Notes: generated from the sequence alone by a model not told the origin. A stretch of DNA of 60,000 bases from Phoronis australis (GCA_002633005.1 NMRA01000103.1:653612-713611), one strand, 5' to 3'. Counted from the first letter of the stretch, positions 1 to 12,957 are shown. A program made the numbers and translations.

Positions 1-3000
1 CAAAATTACCCTCCAATGAAATTTTCCTCCATGTGAGAATCGCTTAGTTCTGCAAAATGCTACCCTTGGCTATATGAGGCCGAGGGTGGCGACCAGTTTA
101 TGTATTGTGGCAACCGAAAAAAATATCCCTTCTCAGAAGGCACGAGTGCTTTCTCCTCAAGAAGGCGCTGACTCAACGTGTCTTTAAAAATGCCTCCAAA
201 CATTCATACCTATTGTATAACCTGACAAACTACCACTTACCCCGACAGCTTAAAACTTGATGCACGTGAATTTGGGCCTTCCTTAAACGGTTAGGCATCA
301 CCTATGTATTAACCAGTAAAACTGGGGACAGTCTAATACACTTGAAATTCACATTCTTGTCCTAAGCCTTATCACATGAAGTGCATACCTTCAAGATATG
401 TCAAGGTGCTAATAAGCATAAAGTCAACACCAGTACAGCTAGGTATTCATATTTGTGTTAGTGCAATAGCAAGGAAGTGATCATCTGCAAATTAAAGATC
501 AGATATCAATGGTTGGCTTGAATACACATATCGCCATGCAGGTTTAATTACCCGTTTGATGAGATTCTTAATTCAGATCTACCCAGCATACCTGAGATAA
601 TTTTCAGTTGTGAAACCTATTGAACATCGTAATAATTTTGATAAAAGAGTAACTGCAATATCAAAAAATGATGAATATATAATTTCAAGTCAATACCGAA
701 ATGCATAAATAAGCTTTAAAATATTCAAACATCAAATATCCCATTACATGATTTATTTCATGAAGCAGGTCTCTAGCACACATAGTACACAGAGAATCTG
801 AGATAGACAGTTCAGAATGTCCAAGCTAAAATATCTCAAGAAACCTTTGTTTCGATGTTTCTCAGCCATTTTCCACTACTGCTAGTTATTTTCAGGCTAA
901 AATTCATGCACACGACCTCATTACTTGAGGTTCATCGCACTCCCTGCATTAGAAAGCCATAAACCCCTCCTTGGTATTGCTTCACTGAATAGGATAATTG
1001 GTTTGATCCTAAATGAATGTTTGGGACAGTTTTATGACAGTAATACACAATGATCTAGACCCAGAACTTATAACCTGCTGCATTTTTGAGTTTTTCTCTA
1101 CCACGCTCGGTAGAGATATGGTTACACACATTTAGCCATTTTTCTCAAGGAATTTTAATCAAGAGTCTGCATAAAATTCCCCAATACTAGTTCGTCTAGC
1201 ATATCAAATCTAATGAATATAGATTACATTTGAGAAGAAAGTGTATTTCTGATTCCACCTTTCTGCTATTACAGCAGGGACAGTTCTGTCTATGAAGACC
1301 ACTAAACTTTCACTTAACCATAAATAATGCATCAAGCATCTCAATGTTGTCAGTAACAGGGCAAATAAATAACCAAGTGTAGGCATTAGTAGAATGCAGT
1401 ATTCAAGGAATGACACTTTGATGCCAATAAATAACTTTAAACAAACAATCTCACCAAAATACCATTTGGCCTTACTATACTATTGAAACCCCTCTTGCCT
1501 GTGTACAACACCACCCCATGCCCTTCAAACTTAAAAGTCATTGACTGTCTTGAGCAACAAAGTATCATTTTCCACAAATCAAGAAATCACTTTAAGTCTG
1601 AACCAGTTTTACAACTTGAAAATAAGTTTAAATCAAATTGGCATTTTTTACTTGTGGTTGGGTTTATTGACAGCTTTCAGACACAAGTTCTGCAAAAGAT
1701 TCAGATCATATATTGGCAGTACATCAAAATGTTTGTAAAATACACACTCCCCTTATAAGATTCTAAAGACTGAACCACTACTACAGGACACATGTTGATA
1801 TAACCTGATCTATACTGATGAAACTGTGCACTCTATCCATAGCATCAAGTTGCCCAAAATAGATGGACTGCAGTCTACTCTAACCATAGATAGTTTTCCA
1901 GGGTCTTGAACAACTTAGCGAAAATTTGCCAATAAACCAGGAAGCATGACAATTTTGAGGATAGATTGAATGAATTTTTGTTTAAATTCAGACACTATCT
2001 GATTCTCATAAACTGTCACTGCTGCTGAACACCCTACATCGTAAATGCATTGTTTTTGTCAAACATCATGAAAACAAAACAATTATTAGTATTTATTTAT
2101 CAAAAATGGTTTTGGCAACAAAATTCATGACTACGGCAATGCTGCAGATAAATTACAACAGAAATAAGCATTCATGAACCGAACTGCATTTGTAGAGAAA
2201 ACGTTTTTCCATAATAACATTTACTGATGATGTACACACCTTGTATGTCCACAGGCTTTAGGTTACTTAGCAGATAGTGGATCTTTACAAGTTCACTGCC
2301 TTACAGTCAATAGTAGACTGCCAAATATACCAAGTCCTACACTGAAAGACAGCTTCTTCCTATCACAGCAGTAGACCACCAATTAGTATGAATTTGTCAT
2401 AACCAGACACAAGCATAGAATTGCTACAAAGGACTGTTCTATAGCCAAATTGGATAATGACTGCACATACTCTAGGTGGATATTTGAGCAGTTTGTCAGA
2501 GGGCCGACTGACAAAAGAGGCCAACTGCCTGGAGGTTGTAAAACTGCAATAAATGTGGTGGAGGAATGTGTAGGATATGAATATTCACTTGATGGGCTAA
2601 TGTAGATACTTTGCAGGTAAGTTGTTTAAATGAACAACATCAGTAAAAAGGATTTCGACAAAACATCGCATGACAGATCTAGTCGCACATTTTCACTTTT
2701 AGGGAATTAATAAAAAAACGTCGTTTCTAATTTTCTGGAAAATTCAATAATAGGCATAAATGTTTTGAGTTAGACCAACGTGACACAAGCTCATTTTTCA
2801 ATGCTTCTCCAAACATACGTTGCTTTCCAACTTTTAGCCTACAGCTCATCCCGCTGAATCCAGCTTCCAAGAAATGCGTTACTATACTGAGGATTTATGC
2901 CTTATGCGTAGGCCTACGCACATTCAGTCACCGTCAAAGCAGTATGCCTGAAGCAAAGTGCTTGACGCCGGATCGTTAATAACTGGTAAAAGGCGAACTG

Positions 3001-3089
3001 GTTTAAGAAACTAGTGAAAGAAATCTAACACAAACTCACTGAATGATAATCATTGAATCAATGGCAACAATCGTACTTCAAAAACTTAC
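1..3089. other. Non-coding; probable first intron of the neighbouring gene
   Basis: AT-rich, with no recognisable exon. The longest minus-strand frame (1,210-1,416, 68 codons) has no good splice sites or family resemblance. The plus strand has one strong donor-like site (GCAG|GTAAGT near 2,614) without a convincing exon before it. Confidence 0.4.
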
Positions 3090-3195
3090 CCAAACCACAC
3101 ACTGATGATAAGAAGCGACCGACTCGAGCTCGGAAGTCCTACAACAACCTTACGCGGTGTTCAGCGAGAGGGCGTGGTTGGTGAGGTCACGTGAT
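3090..3195 (-). promoter_or_regulatory. Putative promoter and first non-coding exon of a neighbouring gene
   Basis: A short CpG-rich patch in AT-rich DNA carries, on the minus strand, a TCACGTGA E-box (3,187-3,194) and a CCACGCCC box (3,170-3,177). About 85 nt further there is a strong donor TTTGG|GTAAGT with intron start at 3,089. There is no ATG in the transcribed part, so the exon would be 5' UTR. The gene would run to the left, out of the window, in the same orientation as liprin-beta. Confidence 0.35.
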
Positions 3196-4671
3196 TAAAC
3201 ATTGGAAAGTGAAGACGGGCCTAATAGGTTTATGGTCGTGTTTTGCAGACGGATTGTGCGATGCATACCTTTGAAATTTCAAACCATAAACTTTTTGCCC
3301 TGTTGATCCTTTCGTCCCATGTCATCTGTCCAATTTGCAAACATACAAAGCAAAACACACTTTTCAACACCTCTATCAGACTTTCCATACCAGGAATTTT
3401 CGCAAACAGGCTAGGTCTTCGACAAATGTGTGCTCATGGACCCAATGAGCTATAAACATAGTTATATTTATCTCATTGCATGGACCTCTTTCGGATTTTC
3501 TCCGAGAGTAGACCCATGGACCAGAGTCACAATTATTAACTTTAGGTTTTCCACAATGAACAATGTCAATGAGTTTCAGATAAAAAGAAGACTTCGTTGA
3601 CGTTTACAGTCAGCCACCTGGAAAGTCGGTTCTTTTATGCGGTGTCATTTTCAGGAGACTTCGGAATGTTATAAAATACTCAAAATTAGGTGTGCTTTCT
3701 GTTATATGCTCTAATTTTTAATATTTTGTTAAAATGAACGTAATTTGTACGCGAGAGTGTTTTGGTCCCACTGGTGGTAATGTCATACATCTTTTAAGAA
3801 AAAAAAACACAACAAAGGTCAAAGTGATCAGAGCTTTTTAAGGATGTGCTTTATAGTTTGAAATGTTAAAGGTGTGTTTCATTCATTTTTCATAACCAAG
3901 ATATTGAAGTCTCTGACGTTTCTTCGCCGTTAAAAGGTTTTGGTGGTAAGTAAACATTTACCTGCTGTAGTGACTTGGAATGACCCATTTTGGTCGTGTT
4001 GGAGATTACAGAAACTATATTGTGAGTGGTCAACAAGACTGTATAATTGTAAAAAAAACATTTTATAATATGTGAGTGATACGAACAATGCCAACAATGA
4101 TGCTACACTCTTTCTGTATCTCTCTTATATTAAACAACATTTGCTAGACATTTCTATTTTGGATCTTGGGGTGACGTCAGTGGCAGTTTCGTGAAAAATG
4201 TATTTCATAATTTTGGGGTGATTTTGCGTTTTCACTCAAAATTGGTTTTGCCATCCGCCATTGCACAATAAGCAACCTCCCCCCTTGATTAACAAAAAGA
4301 GTATTAACTGAACGTTATCCTTGACGTTGTTAGAGGTGCACACAACCTAGTGCAATCCACGCTTGCAGATGGTAAACTTAAAAACTTGCTTCTAACGTTT
4401 GTGGACCATGAACACTGAAGCATTCTGATTACGTTTCTTGGTGATCGCCGAGGGATTATCTAGGGCTAGATGATCTATCAATAGACTGAACAGGTCTAGT
4501 AACCTTTTTTAACATGCAGACAGTGTCGGATTAATGTTTCTCGGGGCCATCTGGGGAATCCAGCCGTAACAATTCTCCTTTCATCATAGCTGTCAAACTT
4601 TCGAGGGCCTTTTGTCAGACGAGAAAGGGGCCCCAGTTGCGCTGCCTCACATAGCCACGACTTTTGAGGGA

Positions 4672-4806
4672 CAGTGGCGGATTTAGGGGGCCAAGGGGGC
4701 CATGCCCCCTATAAATTTATCCCAGATTCCATTTGGCAGTTCCGGGGTGCGAATGTATGACGGACAAATCCTGGCCCTCCAACTTAAAACCCTGGACCCG
4801 CCCATG
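4672..4806. mobile_element. Short TIR element, CAGTGGCGGAT family, copy 1
   Basis: 135 bp. The left end CAGTGGCGGATTTAGG is mirrored by the right end CCTGGACCCGCCCATG. The flanks AGGGA and AGGGG could be a degenerate 5-bp target duplication. It is clearly related to the element at 5,345. Confidence 0.6.
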
Positions 4807-5344
4807 AGGGGGCCCTATCTCTTGCCATCACCTGGAATCACCTTTTGATTTAGACAAATTACCTTACCCTTATGAAATCTGTATCATATTGATCCTTATT
4901 AGAGATTTCCGAAAGAGCCCCCACCAACATAAAGTCCCTATTGGGGCTATCTCGAAACAAGGACCCGAACAAGCCTCCGCGAGAGCTCTTTTGGGATCAC
5001 TGTGGTAAGCAACTTATGAGTTTCCGAAGTCCACCACTTTTAGATACCCCTCGGGGCTTTTTGTAGACGTAAAATCACTTCGGGAAAATGGACATTTCCG
5101 AAAAAGGTTCCAGGAAATCCCGATGTTCATACTGTAGGCGATTTCATGGTTTACTGACATGTACTTATTGTTCGAGATCAGGCTCCACAAGTCAAAGTTG
5201 GCTTGTGACGACCGTGGCGTGTCCGTTATACGTCGAGCGTGGTAGTCAACGAATACCGAAATGGCAGATCTTTGCAAAAACCAGAAACCACCTCTCATTT
5301 GAGAAAGGAATGAATTGGGACCAGTTTTATAGTAGTAAGTAGTC

Positions 5345-5497
5345 CAGTGGTGGATTTAGAGGGTGCAGGGGGCCATGGCTCCCCTAAAATTCTCTCAGAG
5401 GATTTGGCTCTTCGGGTGGGAACGTCTGACGGGCAAAATCCTGGCTGATACTAAGCCCTGCCCCCCTCCCCAACTCAAAATCCTGGATCCGCCCCTG
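5345..5497. mobile_element. Short TIR element, CAGTGGCGGAT family, copy 2
   Basis: 153 bp with ends CAGTGGTGGATTTAGA and CCTGGATCCGCCCCTG. It is flanked on both sides by TAGTC (5,340-5,344 and 5,498-5,502), a 5-bp target duplication. Internal segments (GGGGGCCATG, GACGG-CAAATCCTGGC) match copy 1. Confidence 0.7.
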
Positions 5498-8139
5498 TAG
5501 TCTAAATCAAGTTTGATTCTTGAACGGAACCTAGCTACGTAGGTTGGTCGCGTGGATTGCCCGCTCCCCCACCCTTTTAGCCTCGCGCCCCGTCCTAAGA
5601 TGTCACAGACTGAAGTTGTATCGTAAGGATTGTTTCCACGCCCGGCTGTAGCTCATTGTTAGGCCCCTCAGGGACGTAACCATATGTTGCAACGAAAGAG
5701 AAAGCTTGGCTGAGCTTTCAAGTTTCCAAATTTAAAAATGGTTTGGTATAGACGTTGATTCTAGCTGTGATAAATTTGCCCAAACCATAGTTATTGACTT
5801 TCTATTACTACACTACATCAATTTCGTTGAGATTTTCCCTTACAGCGGATTTTTCTCCCCATCCCCGACTGGAGTGATGGTCTGCGTAAAAATTCGACAT
5901 GGTCGAGGCACGAGCTAGCCACGTGTCTCTGTTTTACACCAATGAAGTTCAGATCAACACATGGGTAGTTTTGTGTTTTAAAACATTTAAAATGTTCACA
6001 AAACTACATTTTCTTTCAAAAACAACTGTGACTCATGGAGGTAAAGCACATTTAATTTTTTCGTAATAAAATTCAACCATGCAGTAACGCAATGAGGTTC
6101 AAAGATGTGAGGTTTCCATATCGCAAACCATGTGAAAATTTGGCAAGTTTTGTGTTACTCATCAGTGGCGGATCTAGGATACCATAAGGGGGCCCAATCA
6201 GCCTGTGCTCATGGCCTTGGGCAAAATGTTCCAAGCTTAGTGCCAGACGAGAACTGGGAAGCGCGCACTGCATTAAAACAACAACAGTTCATTTACCACA
6301 GACCCTTCGACAGTTTACAGCTTTCGGCAAACCCACGGAAGTCTTTAGTCGTGAAGTAACCCAAACTTGGCCTTAAACAGCAATGGGTTTCATCTGCTAC
6401 ATTGGATTTTATTTTTACAATGGAGTTAAGGACAAATAGCAAAGATTCATTTGAGGTTTGCACCAAGGTGTATCCACTGCATTTATATCACCTTTCAAAT
6501 GCTTCGCACAGCACTTTTTTGTTGATTGTCCAAATGCCTTTGATTGGATTTTATGACAGGAACAACATAACAAAACCCAACAATTATTCATCATTCTAAA
6601 ATGTCATTTTATTATAATAAATAAAACAGGATAATATTTAAACTCTGTAACTAACAGTATTTGCTTATCCAGTGGAATATGAACAGTACCATAGAGTACA
6701 CCATGACAAGTTAATGCTACTTCGAATGTATGAGAGTATTAGTTCAAAGACTGCAGTTTAAAGGGACACCATCAGCAAGAAAATTTATTTTCCGAGATCA
6801 ACCTCAGTGTGGAGTCAAACATAGAACTCCCACAGTCACACTCTAAAGCTCTACTGGCGAAGCTAAATCCCACTCAATGAATGACACCAGCCTCTATTTC
6901 AGCAATCGGCTGGCAGCCAAAGACAAGAATTGCCTATTTGTAATGAAATCACAAAACACAACAGATTTTGTTGCTTTACAGTTCTGGTCAATGCCAATAA
7001 CTTCAAGAAGTCTGTCCAATCCAACGACAATCCCAAAAATGCATTTTTTCGGTGGCAATACTAATAATGTCCTTTTAAAGCCTGCACAACTCTACATTCT
7101 CACAATAGGTGCCATTATAATAAGGAAGGCTTCATCAAAAAAAAACAAAAAAAACAGCACATGTGCATGCCTTAGGATACCTTTTATATCCGTCCCACAG
7201 ATTGCACTACCGTAAAAATTCTCCAGTTTGAAACAGCGAAAAATTCATTTTTGGTCAATATCAAAGCTGTACCAAATTTTTAAAACAGTTAATATTGGCC
7301 GTCCAAATTCAAGAGCAACTATGAACGACAAATAATTATTTACCTTTCCACTGTAGGGAACCATAAAAATGTTGCAAAGCAGCCATTTTCAATGATTATA
7401 TGAAATGACAAGTCTACTTTTAAACTGCAAACACAAAATATTTGAGAAATATGAGGCGTGTCGAAATCCCCGTCCCAATCTTAAGAATTAAAAAGTTCAA
7501 ATTCGTCATGAATTTCAGTGTCTGAAATTTAAAAGACTGTTCCAAACTGTAGAATATTTACCGTAACACTGTTAAGTGATGAAGGAAAGCTACTCTCCTA
7601 CAATACCAGAAAACCCTATTCAGATGCTGACACAACTAGTTGTGAAATACCTTTTCATAGACTCATATCGTCTGTGGACAGTCGAGAAATAAACTGCAAA
7701 AGAGTTCCTCCAAGTAGGACATGTTGTGAAGCTGTGCATCTATTATAGTGTAATCTACATATTGTGTGATCAAAACAACCACAGAAAATATAATTCAAGA
7801 GTTTCCGTTCTTTAAAGCTCATGAGGATTAAAAAATAGATTACTTGGTTATGGTAAAATGTCGACAATCAGGGACATAAAGTTGCCAAATTTATCCTTTT
7901 CCATTTTCATAGGATTCTAACATTGCAATGAAAACACAAAATTTCTTATAAAACGTCTGATGGTGGCTGAGCTACAAAACTTAAATGTCTGTCAGTGTGT
8001 CCGACATTGCCGAGATTTTACTGAAAATCTTATTTCATACAATTTAAAATGAAGCCAGGGAACAGTGGATTACATAATATTACCAACATCTGCTTGAGAA
8101 ATGTATTTCTCCTGTCATGAACAACCCAACCATATCAGC

Positions 8140-9265
8140 ACCCTTTTTGATATCCGTTTATTGCTCATAACTGCACAAGTTCGTATCTAACAAGACTTGA
8201 CATGTACGTGCGTTTGCATGCCCAATCACAATCCAGCATTCGAACATCAAACAGCATGTAACAGGAATTGGGAAATCTTTTCACGAGTGGCAACATTGTG
8301 CTTGAAACGTCAACTCACAGTTAACACACTAAAATCTGCAACACAGAGGTGCACCTTTTTAAGATCGTTCGAAAGAAAAAACGTTTCACCTTAAAAAGAA
8401 TTACACCAAGAATAGTAATCTCTGAGTATCTCCACATTCGGAAGTGAACAGCACATAACCACAACTTCTAGAATAAAACTTTTACGTCTGCAACTTGTCT
8501 CACATCGATATGATTCAAATCACGGACATCCGACTGGCTACAAGTGTACAGCCTGAACTACACATCATCCAATATACAAAAATATAGTAATCTCTGAGAA
8601 GGCACCCTATATTTTACAGCACCGACATATTACATGTACAACTTAACATCCGTAACTTGGTTCCCGCAATACACCTAGTGTACGTTCAACAAAATAAGGG
8701 CTTCATCTGGTCAATCTAATTTCTACACCAAAAACGTTAGTAATAAATCTATATACCCATGAGGATGGGCTTTGACATAATATAGGAATGAGACCACCTA
8801 TGAAACCCCCAATGCCTTACATAAAATAATCACCATTTCTAAAAGTAAAATTCTGTTCTCTGTCATGTGCGTGGTGATTAAACTAGATATCGACATCTAC
8901 TAGGCACATTACATTAAAAATACACAATTAAGAGATTCACGAACGAAAGGGATAACATAAAATGCCATCACTTAGCACGCAGATAATGGCTGTCTTAACC
9001 TAACCAACAATACAGTGGTCCTGGAATCAGCACACACAAACTGGCTTTGCAACTTCACTCTCTACTTTTCCTTAAATTCATGTATTCTCATCCACGTAGT
9101 TCCTGGTGGGGAAAGCTCTACACGAAATAACCGCTCGATTTCAACGTCAACAACAGAGGTCACCGCAAAATCACATCCTCTGAACACAGCCACCACCAGA
9201 TGTCGCTCTAGACCACCACCATTACTGTTCCCAGAGTTCATCAGTGCCTAGCAGACAACATGAGG
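8140..9265 (-). other. Probable 3' UTR of liprin-beta
   Basis: This stretch lies between the stop codon and the candidate cleavage site. It has no sustained reading frame and no repeat family shared with the rest of the window, which fits a UTR better than an intron. Confidence 0.4.
8157..8162 (-). terminator. Candidate poly(A) signal of liprin-beta
   Basis: The minus strand has AATAAA here, followed 25-55 nt downstream by a GU-rich tract (GGTTGGGTTGTTC). This would give a 3' UTR of about 1.1 kb after the stop at 9,266. Another AATAAA on the same strand near 6,603 is an alternative with a 2.6-kb UTR. Confidence 0.4.
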
Positions 9266-9334
9266 TCACACGGTGGACGTGGGGCCAACACTTTCATAAA
9301 CATTGTCGTACAAGTTCTCTTCTTCCAGCATATC
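9266..9334 (-). CDS. Liprin-beta last coding exon with stop codon (69 bp)
   Basis: After an acceptor CATCCATTGCAG the frame reads DMLEEENLYDNVYESVGPTS, then TV and TGA. It corresponds to the vertebrate C-terminus MLKEDDMF...DSNV. It ends in S-T-V, a class I PDZ-ligand pattern, as does the vertebrate protein. YDNV also fits a phosphotyrosine Grb2-type SH2 consensus (inference only). It lies 3.6 kb from the previous exon. Confidence 0.88.
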   Translation of the reverse strand, partial: DMLEEENLYDNVYESVGPTSTV

Positions 9335-9546
9335 CTGCAATGGATGAAGCTGTTAAAAGAGGTGTTACATTCGATGACATTCAAATCACAGAACTGTAAG
9401 GGAATCGGAAGGTTTGGGAATATTCTCAATAATGCAAAAATTTCCCATTAATCCACTACAAAAGGGACACCGCTTTCACACATTTCAATAATATCATTAA
9501 ATTATTAATGAGCTTTTAAGGTTATGTAATATTTCATCGTCAAGTG

Positions 9547-9700
9547 GGTACACTTAGCCAAATATCAAAAAATAAAACTATACAATTTAACTCTGTGAAA
9601 GCATGTTTTCTGAAAGCAGGAAGTCAGTCATTAACTGGATCTTTATAGTAAAATTTAGCAAACAAGTAAAGTACATTCATAGCAAAAATGGAGCGTTAAG
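9547..9700 (+). repeat. Dispersed repeat family A, copy 1
   Basis: Shares, in order, CCAAATATCAAAA, a TATACA block, CATGTTTTCTGAAAGCAGG, TTTATAGTAAAATTTAGCAA and GTACATTCATAGCAAAA with copies at 18.5, 21.7, 26.0 and (inverted) 34.5 kb. No coding content; boundaries approximate. Confidence 0.6.
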
Positions 9701-10074
9701 AGGAAATCTCAAAAATCCTATTACAGTTTCCTAGATGATGCAGTTGCATAGACAGTCCTACAAAGACCACTGAAGCAAAGACAACAAGATACTTAAAGAC
9801 TAGTGACCACCAACAGAAAACAACATTGCTGACCAAGAGCCCTGCGGATGGCTAAACCTCATCAAATTTAGACACAATATGGTGGTCGAGCGAAATTATT
9901 TTTCGATTTCATTCATGACAGATAAGTAGCACCATGCAAAGGCTTATTCAGCCTAAACTTCTATTCCATAGCTGACATTGGACAATGTAGCCTCACAGTG
10001 AAACCTTTGATTTGTTTTACGAATATAATACAGATCATAAATATTTTATCGAACGCGGAGGAACCTGGACATCT

Positions 10075-10573
10075 CAGGGCTTGGAATGACCATTGACAAA
10101 AAACGCGGAAACTTTTACGGCCCAAAACATGCGCGCTACCCAGCCTTGAAATAGTCGATGTGAACCTTTCGCCGACAAAAATCGGGAGGACTAGAAAAAA
10201 ACGTTACCACCATTAGTAGCATGAGTCTGCATCTTTTTATCTCGTCCGTCCACTCCCACCCCCACACATTTTTGGCTGCAAGAGCCGTAGTATTTGTCAC
10301 CGCGGTTTACAATCACACGAGACGCCATTGAAAATCCCACCACGCTATCCCAGATGCCCCGGCAGTGTTGACAATTTACGTTCCTCCGAAACATAAAGAG
10401 CAACTTCTGCTTTTCGAGGTGAACGTTGTCGGCAACCCCGCGGTAAGAAAGGAATTTGCCGCGGAAACTTTATATCAAATCTGATTTTTTTACGCGGAAA
10501 TATAATAAAATGCACGGACAGAACATTTGAAAAAAGCGGAAATCCGCGTTTCCGCGGAAAATTCCAAGCCTTG
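10075..10573. mobile_element. TIR element with CAGGGCTTGG ends and ACATCT target duplication
   Basis: The left end CAGGGCTTGGAATG is mirrored by the right end TTCCAAGCCTTG. The flanks 10,069-10,074 and 10,574-10,579 are both ACATCT. The inside is rich in CGCGG motifs and has no transposase frame, so it is non-autonomous. A similar right end lies at about 32,440-32,460. Confidence 0.7.
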
Positions 10574-11078
10574 ACATCTACAGGAAGGCTGAGGGATGGG
10601 TTCGGACAACTGGTACATGGTCGCCCCTTGTTGTCCTCCCAACATCCGGACATTGCCGTTTTGTCACCCACCAACCAAATATCTGTGAACTGTACTGTAT
10701 ACTCTCACCCAATAAAAAGTCGCGGAAATTTTCTTTTTTGTAATATTCTAGTATGAGTCCCAAACTGTTAATGACACTCAGAACGGAAATGCACAAGAAC
10801 AAACCAATCTTGTTGGATACAGTTTGTGCTACATCAAAAACACAGAGAGTAACTGAGCTGGAGGGATTGAAAGTTAAAAGTAAAATAAGACAGACGAAGG
10901 TTATTCGAAAGTAGAAAAAACAAAGATAAGATATCCTCAACTTCACATGAACTTCTCCCGCCATCTGCCAGTCAAACTCCCAAAAAGTCCCGTAGTTCTG
11001 ACGAAACTATCAAAGTTATGTAATTTTTGACAGAGAAATTATAAATTTCATCGTGTAATGAGATGTCCACAAGATGTG

Positions 11079-11204
11079 ATGGCAAGTGATATTTAAACAC
11101 TTCACAGTGGTAACTTAGGAATGGCAAGTGATATTTAAACACTTCACAGTGGTAACTTAGGAATGGCAAGTGATATTTAAACACTTCACAGTGGTAACTT
11201 AGGA
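11079..11204. repeat. Tandem repeat, 3 x 42 bp
   Basis: Three copies of a 42-bp unit beginning ATGGCAAGTGATATTTAAAC with no difference seen by eye, implying a recent or actively homogenised array. Confidence 0.92.
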
Positions 11205-11214
11205 ATGACCAGGT

Positions 11215-11483
11215 GGCCGGTTCCATGAAAAGTGATTAAGACTTAAGTCAGAAATTTGGTCCAGTGCTCCACACTATACAACTTCTGAAAAAAATATAAA
11301 ATCTCACTCGAGCGAAAATGGAAATTCTCTGAAAATATTACACACAACTGCCTGTTACTAAGATAAAATTTCTATAAAAAAAGTGTGATGCTGCCATGAT
11401 TATTTGGCTAAACCTTTAGTCAGCAATCGGGGAGTGCGGGATTAAGACCAAATTTCTGTCTTACAGTCTTCATGAAACAGGCC
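11215..11483. mobile_element. MITE family B (GGCC-GTT-CATGAA ends), copy 1
   Basis: The left end GGCCGGTTCCATGAAAAGTG is mirrored by CTTCATGAAACAGGCC. The subterminal AAGACTTAAGTCAGAAATTT is shared with the copy at 23,498. Confidence 0.65.
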
Positions 11484-12957
11484 ACTGGCAGCCGCCCATC
11501 ATACATACAGAACTGCACAAAACTTTACAATGTTGTAGGTTAACGGGTGTGACTCAAGCCAGTCTTCATTGGGCTGGTTAACAGATAACGATCAGTGCTA
11601 AGTATCAGACATGACACCTAACCATGCAGGCATTAGTTGAGAAAGAGAAGCAAGGAAAAGCACACAGACAGTCACTTCAACGAGAGATTAGCATACCATG
11701 GAACGCACTATCATGCTTCTGTCGTCTGAAAGCACAAACCAGTCAAACAGGTTAGTGAACAACCATAACAGCGTGTCCTGCAGAATTACATCATCAATGC
11801 ATTTGTACTTTCTATAGCATCTTCAAGACAAGTGACTTCGCAAAAATCTGCTACCAAATGCGTGTTGCTGTTTAGACGAAACTACTCACTCTGGAATTAG
11901 AATATTAGTCTCATGCATTTGTTTCATGACCAAAAGAGTTCCGATACTTCAAAAGATTTCAGTCATTTCCAGATGACAACTCAAAAGAGACAAACTCACA
12001 AAGTGCTTCAGTCATTTTCAGTAGACATTCTCAAATGCTGACCACCAGGTGGCCCAGATCAGAATGGTGAAAAAGGTTGAAACACCAGGTCAGTTCACCT
12101 CATGGTTGTGAATTGGACATTAACTTTGATTTGGGATGCTCGAAACTGATAATTCACTAGGTCACATTGGTGACTATGATCAATGGAAACAAAATTTTAG
12201 AAGAAGCTGAGCTGTGCAATCCACAACACCACCTGGTGGTGACACAGACTGTTGCCGTTAGCTTACATGCATGAGGCAGCAACAAGTGGATCATTTCACC
12301 ATAACAAGGACACTTTTCTTCCAAATTGAAAATAACACCCCTTTTGCTTTAAAATTTCAGACTTCTATTCTAAAATATCACTGCAAATAATAAATCAATC
12401 AGTCTAATTTAAAAGCTGTATAGCATTTGTCTTAGGAAGTAAAATGTTCCGTTAAATGAAATGGCCCAATTAGAGTATGGAATACAAATCTTACGTTAAT
12501 CTTTGAATTTACGGATGCTCTATTCATCTGAGTTAATGTTGCATGAATTGACAGACAGAGGTACAGCCCTCATCTACTGTCAGTTTGTAATGTCCGTTGC
12601 TATGTCAATTTGCACCAGTTTTGTATTAATGATAGTTGCTGAAGTTTCTTAATTTAAGAAGTTTCACTTAGTCAAAAATTTAAAACGACCAAGAAAGGCC
12701 ATGGAACAAAAACATCAATTCAAAATGCCTAAAATTTAGGTAATGTTTACATTAGGAAAATACTATTGCCTCGAATGAACAAATATGGTGAAAATTGCAC
12801 ATTTGCTATCAAGTTTTACGAACTTTAAATGCCAGACGTTTTATTCAAAATCTATACCCATCTATGCTTAGTTGCCACGCTATTTCCGTGGTAACCTCTA
12901 ACCCATGGATACTTTTCTTTTAAAAAAAGCAGACGTTAATATACTGGACAGACTTAC

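Larger units (their letters stand above)
3196..8139. other. Intergenic, repeat-bearing
   Basis: No coding exon is recognised. It holds two related short TIR elements (4,672-4,806 and 5,345-5,497), and a third similar terminus (GTGGCGGATCTAGG near 6,165) without a visible partner end. The largest plus-strand frame (6,877-7,215, 112 codons) is low-complexity at its 3' end and has no recognisable domain. Confidence 0.5.
9335..12957 (-). other. Liprin-beta last intron (3.6 kb), repeat-rich
   Basis: It contains a dispersed-family copy (about 9,547-9,700), a 499-bp TIR element, a 42-bp tandem repeat, a MITE copy, and two CTCF-core-like motifs (12,042-12,054 and 12,229-12,240). Confidence 0.8.

Noticed and set aside
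10578-10964. 128-codon minus frame
   Set aside because: Begins outside and ends at the edge of the 499-bp TIR element; no domain, no splice context.
12489-12521. 33-bp phase 0-0 interval (MNRASVNSKIN) in the last intron
   Set aside because: Inclusion would interrupt the conserved NTLT-DMLEEEN junction, and the pyrimidine tract is poor.
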